Positions 62,344 through 64,000 of a stretch of 64,000 nt of DNA are shown piece after piece. The stretch covers positions 38,196-102,195 of the forward strand of contig NZ_JABVEB010000007.1 in the NCBI RefSeq assembly GCF_014323665.1, in the 5' to 3' direction. Each line of letters starts with the position of its first letter. Position 1 is the stretch's first letter. The notes beneath the pieces are model-generated. The model did not search any database. It was not told the origin of the DNA and was given only the letters and a program-made list of their open reading frames with translations. Source of the stretch: Actinomadura sp. HBU206391 (GTDB lineage: Bacteria; Actinomycetota; Actinomycetes; Streptosporangiales; Streptosporangiaceae). The position numbers were made by a program, and so were the translations under genes.

Positions 62344-63933
62344 ATGTCCCTGCAACCCGACCGACGACACAGACCGCTTCTCGTCTCCCTGGTCATGACC
62401 GTCATCGCGGCGCTCGCCGCCGCTCCAGCGACGGCGTCCGCCGCGCCGTCCGCTGCGGGGGCGGTCGCGTCCGAGCCGGCGACGACACCTGCCAAGTCAG
62501 CTGCCAACACACGGGCGAGCGGGTCGCCCACGACGTCGCCCGCCGCCGGCCCCGCCAAGATCACCGGCCCGATCCGGTCGAACGCGAAGCCCGGCGGCTC
62601 GTCGCACGACTACGTCTTCTACTCCACGCCGTACGACCTGAAGAAGGCCGGATACGAGGAGCAGGAGTTCTTCATCTCCGGCACGGCCACCCGGTACAAC
62701 TCCAACCCGACGGTCGACGAGCAGAAGCAGGCGGCGACGCCGATCGGCGCGATGCCCTACACGACGCGGATCGTCGTACGCCGTCCGGCGAAGCCGTCCA
62801 AGTCGGCCGGGATCGCCGTCGTGGACTGGCAGAACGTCACCGCCGGGTACGACATCGACACCGAATGGGGTACCAGCGGGGACTACTTCGTCCGTCATGG
62901 CTGGACCTGGATCGGAGCGTCCGTCCAGCGCGTCGGAGTGAACGGCGCCACCTCCGGCGCCACGGCAGGGCGCGGGCTCAGGCAGTGGAGCCCGCAGCGC
63001 TACGGCTCACTCGACCTGACCGACAACGGCGCCGTGCTGGACGACTCGCAGTCGTTCGACATCTACACGCAGATCGCCGAGCTGGCCAAGGGCAGAGGCA
63101 AAAGGAACCCGCTCGCGGACCTGGACATCTCACACGTGTACGCGGCCGGGGCGTCCCAGTCGGGCCGCTACCTCGGCGTCTACTACAACACCGTCCAGCC
63201 GCTGCGGCACGTCTACGACGGTTTCCTGCTCGCGATCGGCGACAGCTCGCTGCCGCCGCGCGGCGGTGTCGGCACCAAGGCCATGCGGGTCTTCACCGAG
63301 AACGACATCTACCGCGGTGCGGGCGTGCCGAGCCGGACCGCCCCGGACAGCGCGACCCTGCGAACCTGGCACATCGCGGGCGCCTCACACGTCCCGGCCT
63401 ATTCGACCAGATCTGACCCGCGTGACTTCCGGGCGACGCTGGGCGGCATCCGCGACCGCGAGTTCGGGCCGTCCGAACCCCGCGACTGCACGAACCCCGG
63501 GCCGAGCGAGGTGACCTCCTGGACGGTCTTCCATGCCGCGTACGAGGCTCTCGACAAGTGGGCGAGAAAGGGCACCGCGCCTCGCGTCGCCCAGCCGCTG
63601 GCCATCGCCGATCCGGGCCCGCCGGCGAACCTGGTGCGTGACCCGAACGGCATCGCACAGGGCGGCATCCGGCTGCCGGACGTGGAGGTCCCGGTCGCCC
63701 TGGGCGACGGCATCAACTCGCCGGCGAGCCTGGACAATCCGCTGAACTCCTTCTGCGTCCTGTACGGCACGCACCGGCCCTTCACCCAGGCCCAGCTCGA
63801 CGCGCTGTACTACGACGACGAGGATTACCGGCGGCAGGTGGCGGACGTCGTGCGCCGGCTGGTGGGCCAGCGCTTCCTCCTCCCTGAGGAAGGTCACGTC
63901 TTCATCGACGCGGCCCGGCGCCGTCACGTCTGA
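62344..63933 (+). CDS. secreted alpha/beta-hydrolase domain protein
   Basis: 529 residues. Signal peptide (LLVSLVMTVIAALAAAPATASA) and an Ala/Thr/Pro-rich linker to about 75, then the alpha/beta-hydrolase domain family (Abhydrolase_10 type): VVDWQNVTAGYD, GWTWIGASVQRVGVNG, nucleophile elbow AAGASQSGR (Ser271), AGASHVPAY and a C-terminal PEEGHVFIDA with His. ATG 62344 preceded by GAAGGGA; the frame upstream to 62302 is the leader. Expected extracellular esterase or lactonase; substrate unknown. Confidence 0.88.
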   Translation: MSLQPDRRHRPLLVSLVMTVIAALAAAPATASAAPSAAGAVASEPATTPAKSAANTRASGSPTTSPAAGPAKITGPIRSNAKPGGSSHDYVFYSTPYDLKKAGYEEQEFFISGTATRYNSNPTVDEQKQAATPIGAMPYTTRIVVRRPAKPSKSAGIAVVDWQNVTAGYDIDTEWGTSGDYFVRHGWTWIGASVQRVGVNGATSGATAGRGLRQWSPQRYGSLDLTDNGAVLDDSQSFDIYTQIAELAKGRGKRNPLADLDISHVYAAGASQSGRYLGVYYNTVQPLRHVYDGFLLAIGDSSLPPRGGVGTKAMRVFTENDIYRGAGVPSRTAPDSATLRTWHIAGASHVPAYSTRSDPRDFRATLGGIRDREFGPSEPRDCTNPGPSEVTSWTVFHAAYEALDKWARKGTAPRVAQPLAIADPGPPANLVRDPNGIAQGGIRLPDVEVPVALGDGINSPASLDNPLNSFCVLYGTHRPFTQAQLDALYYDDEDYRRQVADVVRRLVGQRFLLPEEGHVFIDAARRRHV

Positions 63934-63969
63934 CCGACGTCTGACCGAGCCGTCCCGGCCGAGTGGTCC

Positions 63970-64000
63970 GCCGGCGGTGCGCGGCGAGCGCACCGCCGGC
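63970..64000 (+). terminator. 13-bp perfect hairpin at window end
   Basis: GCCGGCGGTGCGC, loop GGCGA, GCGCACCGCCGGC, 36 bp after the hydrolase stop. It reaches the last base of the window and may extend beyond. Confidence 0.8.

Overview
The window is about 70% GC throughout, with GTG starts, overlapping start/stop codons and strong GGAGG-type ribosome binding sites. It carries a P450-containing conservon, DUF5753 and DUF742 proteins, and an Actinomycete-type gas vesicle operon. All of this points to a filamentous actinomycete chromosome, plausibly a Streptosporangiales or Thermomonosporaceae relative; that placement is inference, since no rRNA or taxonomic marker is present. I saw no tRNA or rRNA gene, CRISPR array, intact transposon or phage region.

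1-8.7 kb: a large P-type ATPase cut by the left edge, an anti-anti-sigma (STAS) gene, a basic coiled-coil protein, and two tandem Ser/Thr kinase genes of the kinase plus PQQ-like beta-propeller type. One kept its kinase domain and lost the propeller; the other kept the propeller and lost most of the kinase. 8.7-13 kb: a small conserved protein coupled to a zinc alcohol dehydrogenase, a SnoaL-like protein and a KtrB/KtrA potassium uptake pair. 13-24 kb: acyltransferase, DUF1023 hydrolase, NarL-type two-component system, ABC-F ATPase, MscL with an added zinc-ribbon-like tail, methyltransferase/LysR pair, membrane-anchored Mrr-like nuclease, and an XRE/DUF5753 regulator.

24.1-33.9 kb is the most distinctive block. 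A sigma factor and a short Asp23-like protein converge on a ten-gene gas vesicle operon, read leftward as gvpY-like, gvpZ-like SRPBCC, gvpA, F, G, O, J, L, S, K. Divergent from that operon is an alkaline-shock/envelope operon: DUF2273, Asp23, Asp23-like, DUF6286, AmaP-like. Two of the gas vesicle proteins have long charge-patterned disordered tails, one built by a 111-bp tandem duplication.

34-38.4 kb: a complete conservon (cvnABCDE: sensor ATPase, roadblock, DUF742, GTPase, P450). 38.4-44 kb: small stress-type genes (LapA, DksA/TraR) and a three-gene sugar ABC importer behind a promoter with an embedded palindrome. 44-51 kb: MFS exporter, YciI plus ECF42-type sigma factor, a FluC/CrcB fluoride exporter pair with DUF190 between, a secreted SGNH hydrolase, and a VOC protein. 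51-57 kb: a 1079-residue AAA/TPR regulator-like protein, a DrrAB-type exporter, and an FMN reductase carrying an 18-bp minisatellite.

57-64 kb: a broken Uma2-family gene, then two secreted serine-hydrolase-like proteins (DUF6351 and alpha/beta-hydrolase-domain families), a TetR regulator and a MaoC-type hydratase. Palindromes with the same ATTCTAG/CTAGAAT half-site lie in front of both hydrolase genes, suggesting one regulon. Several long perfect hairpins occupy intergenic spaces, mostly at convergent gene ends.
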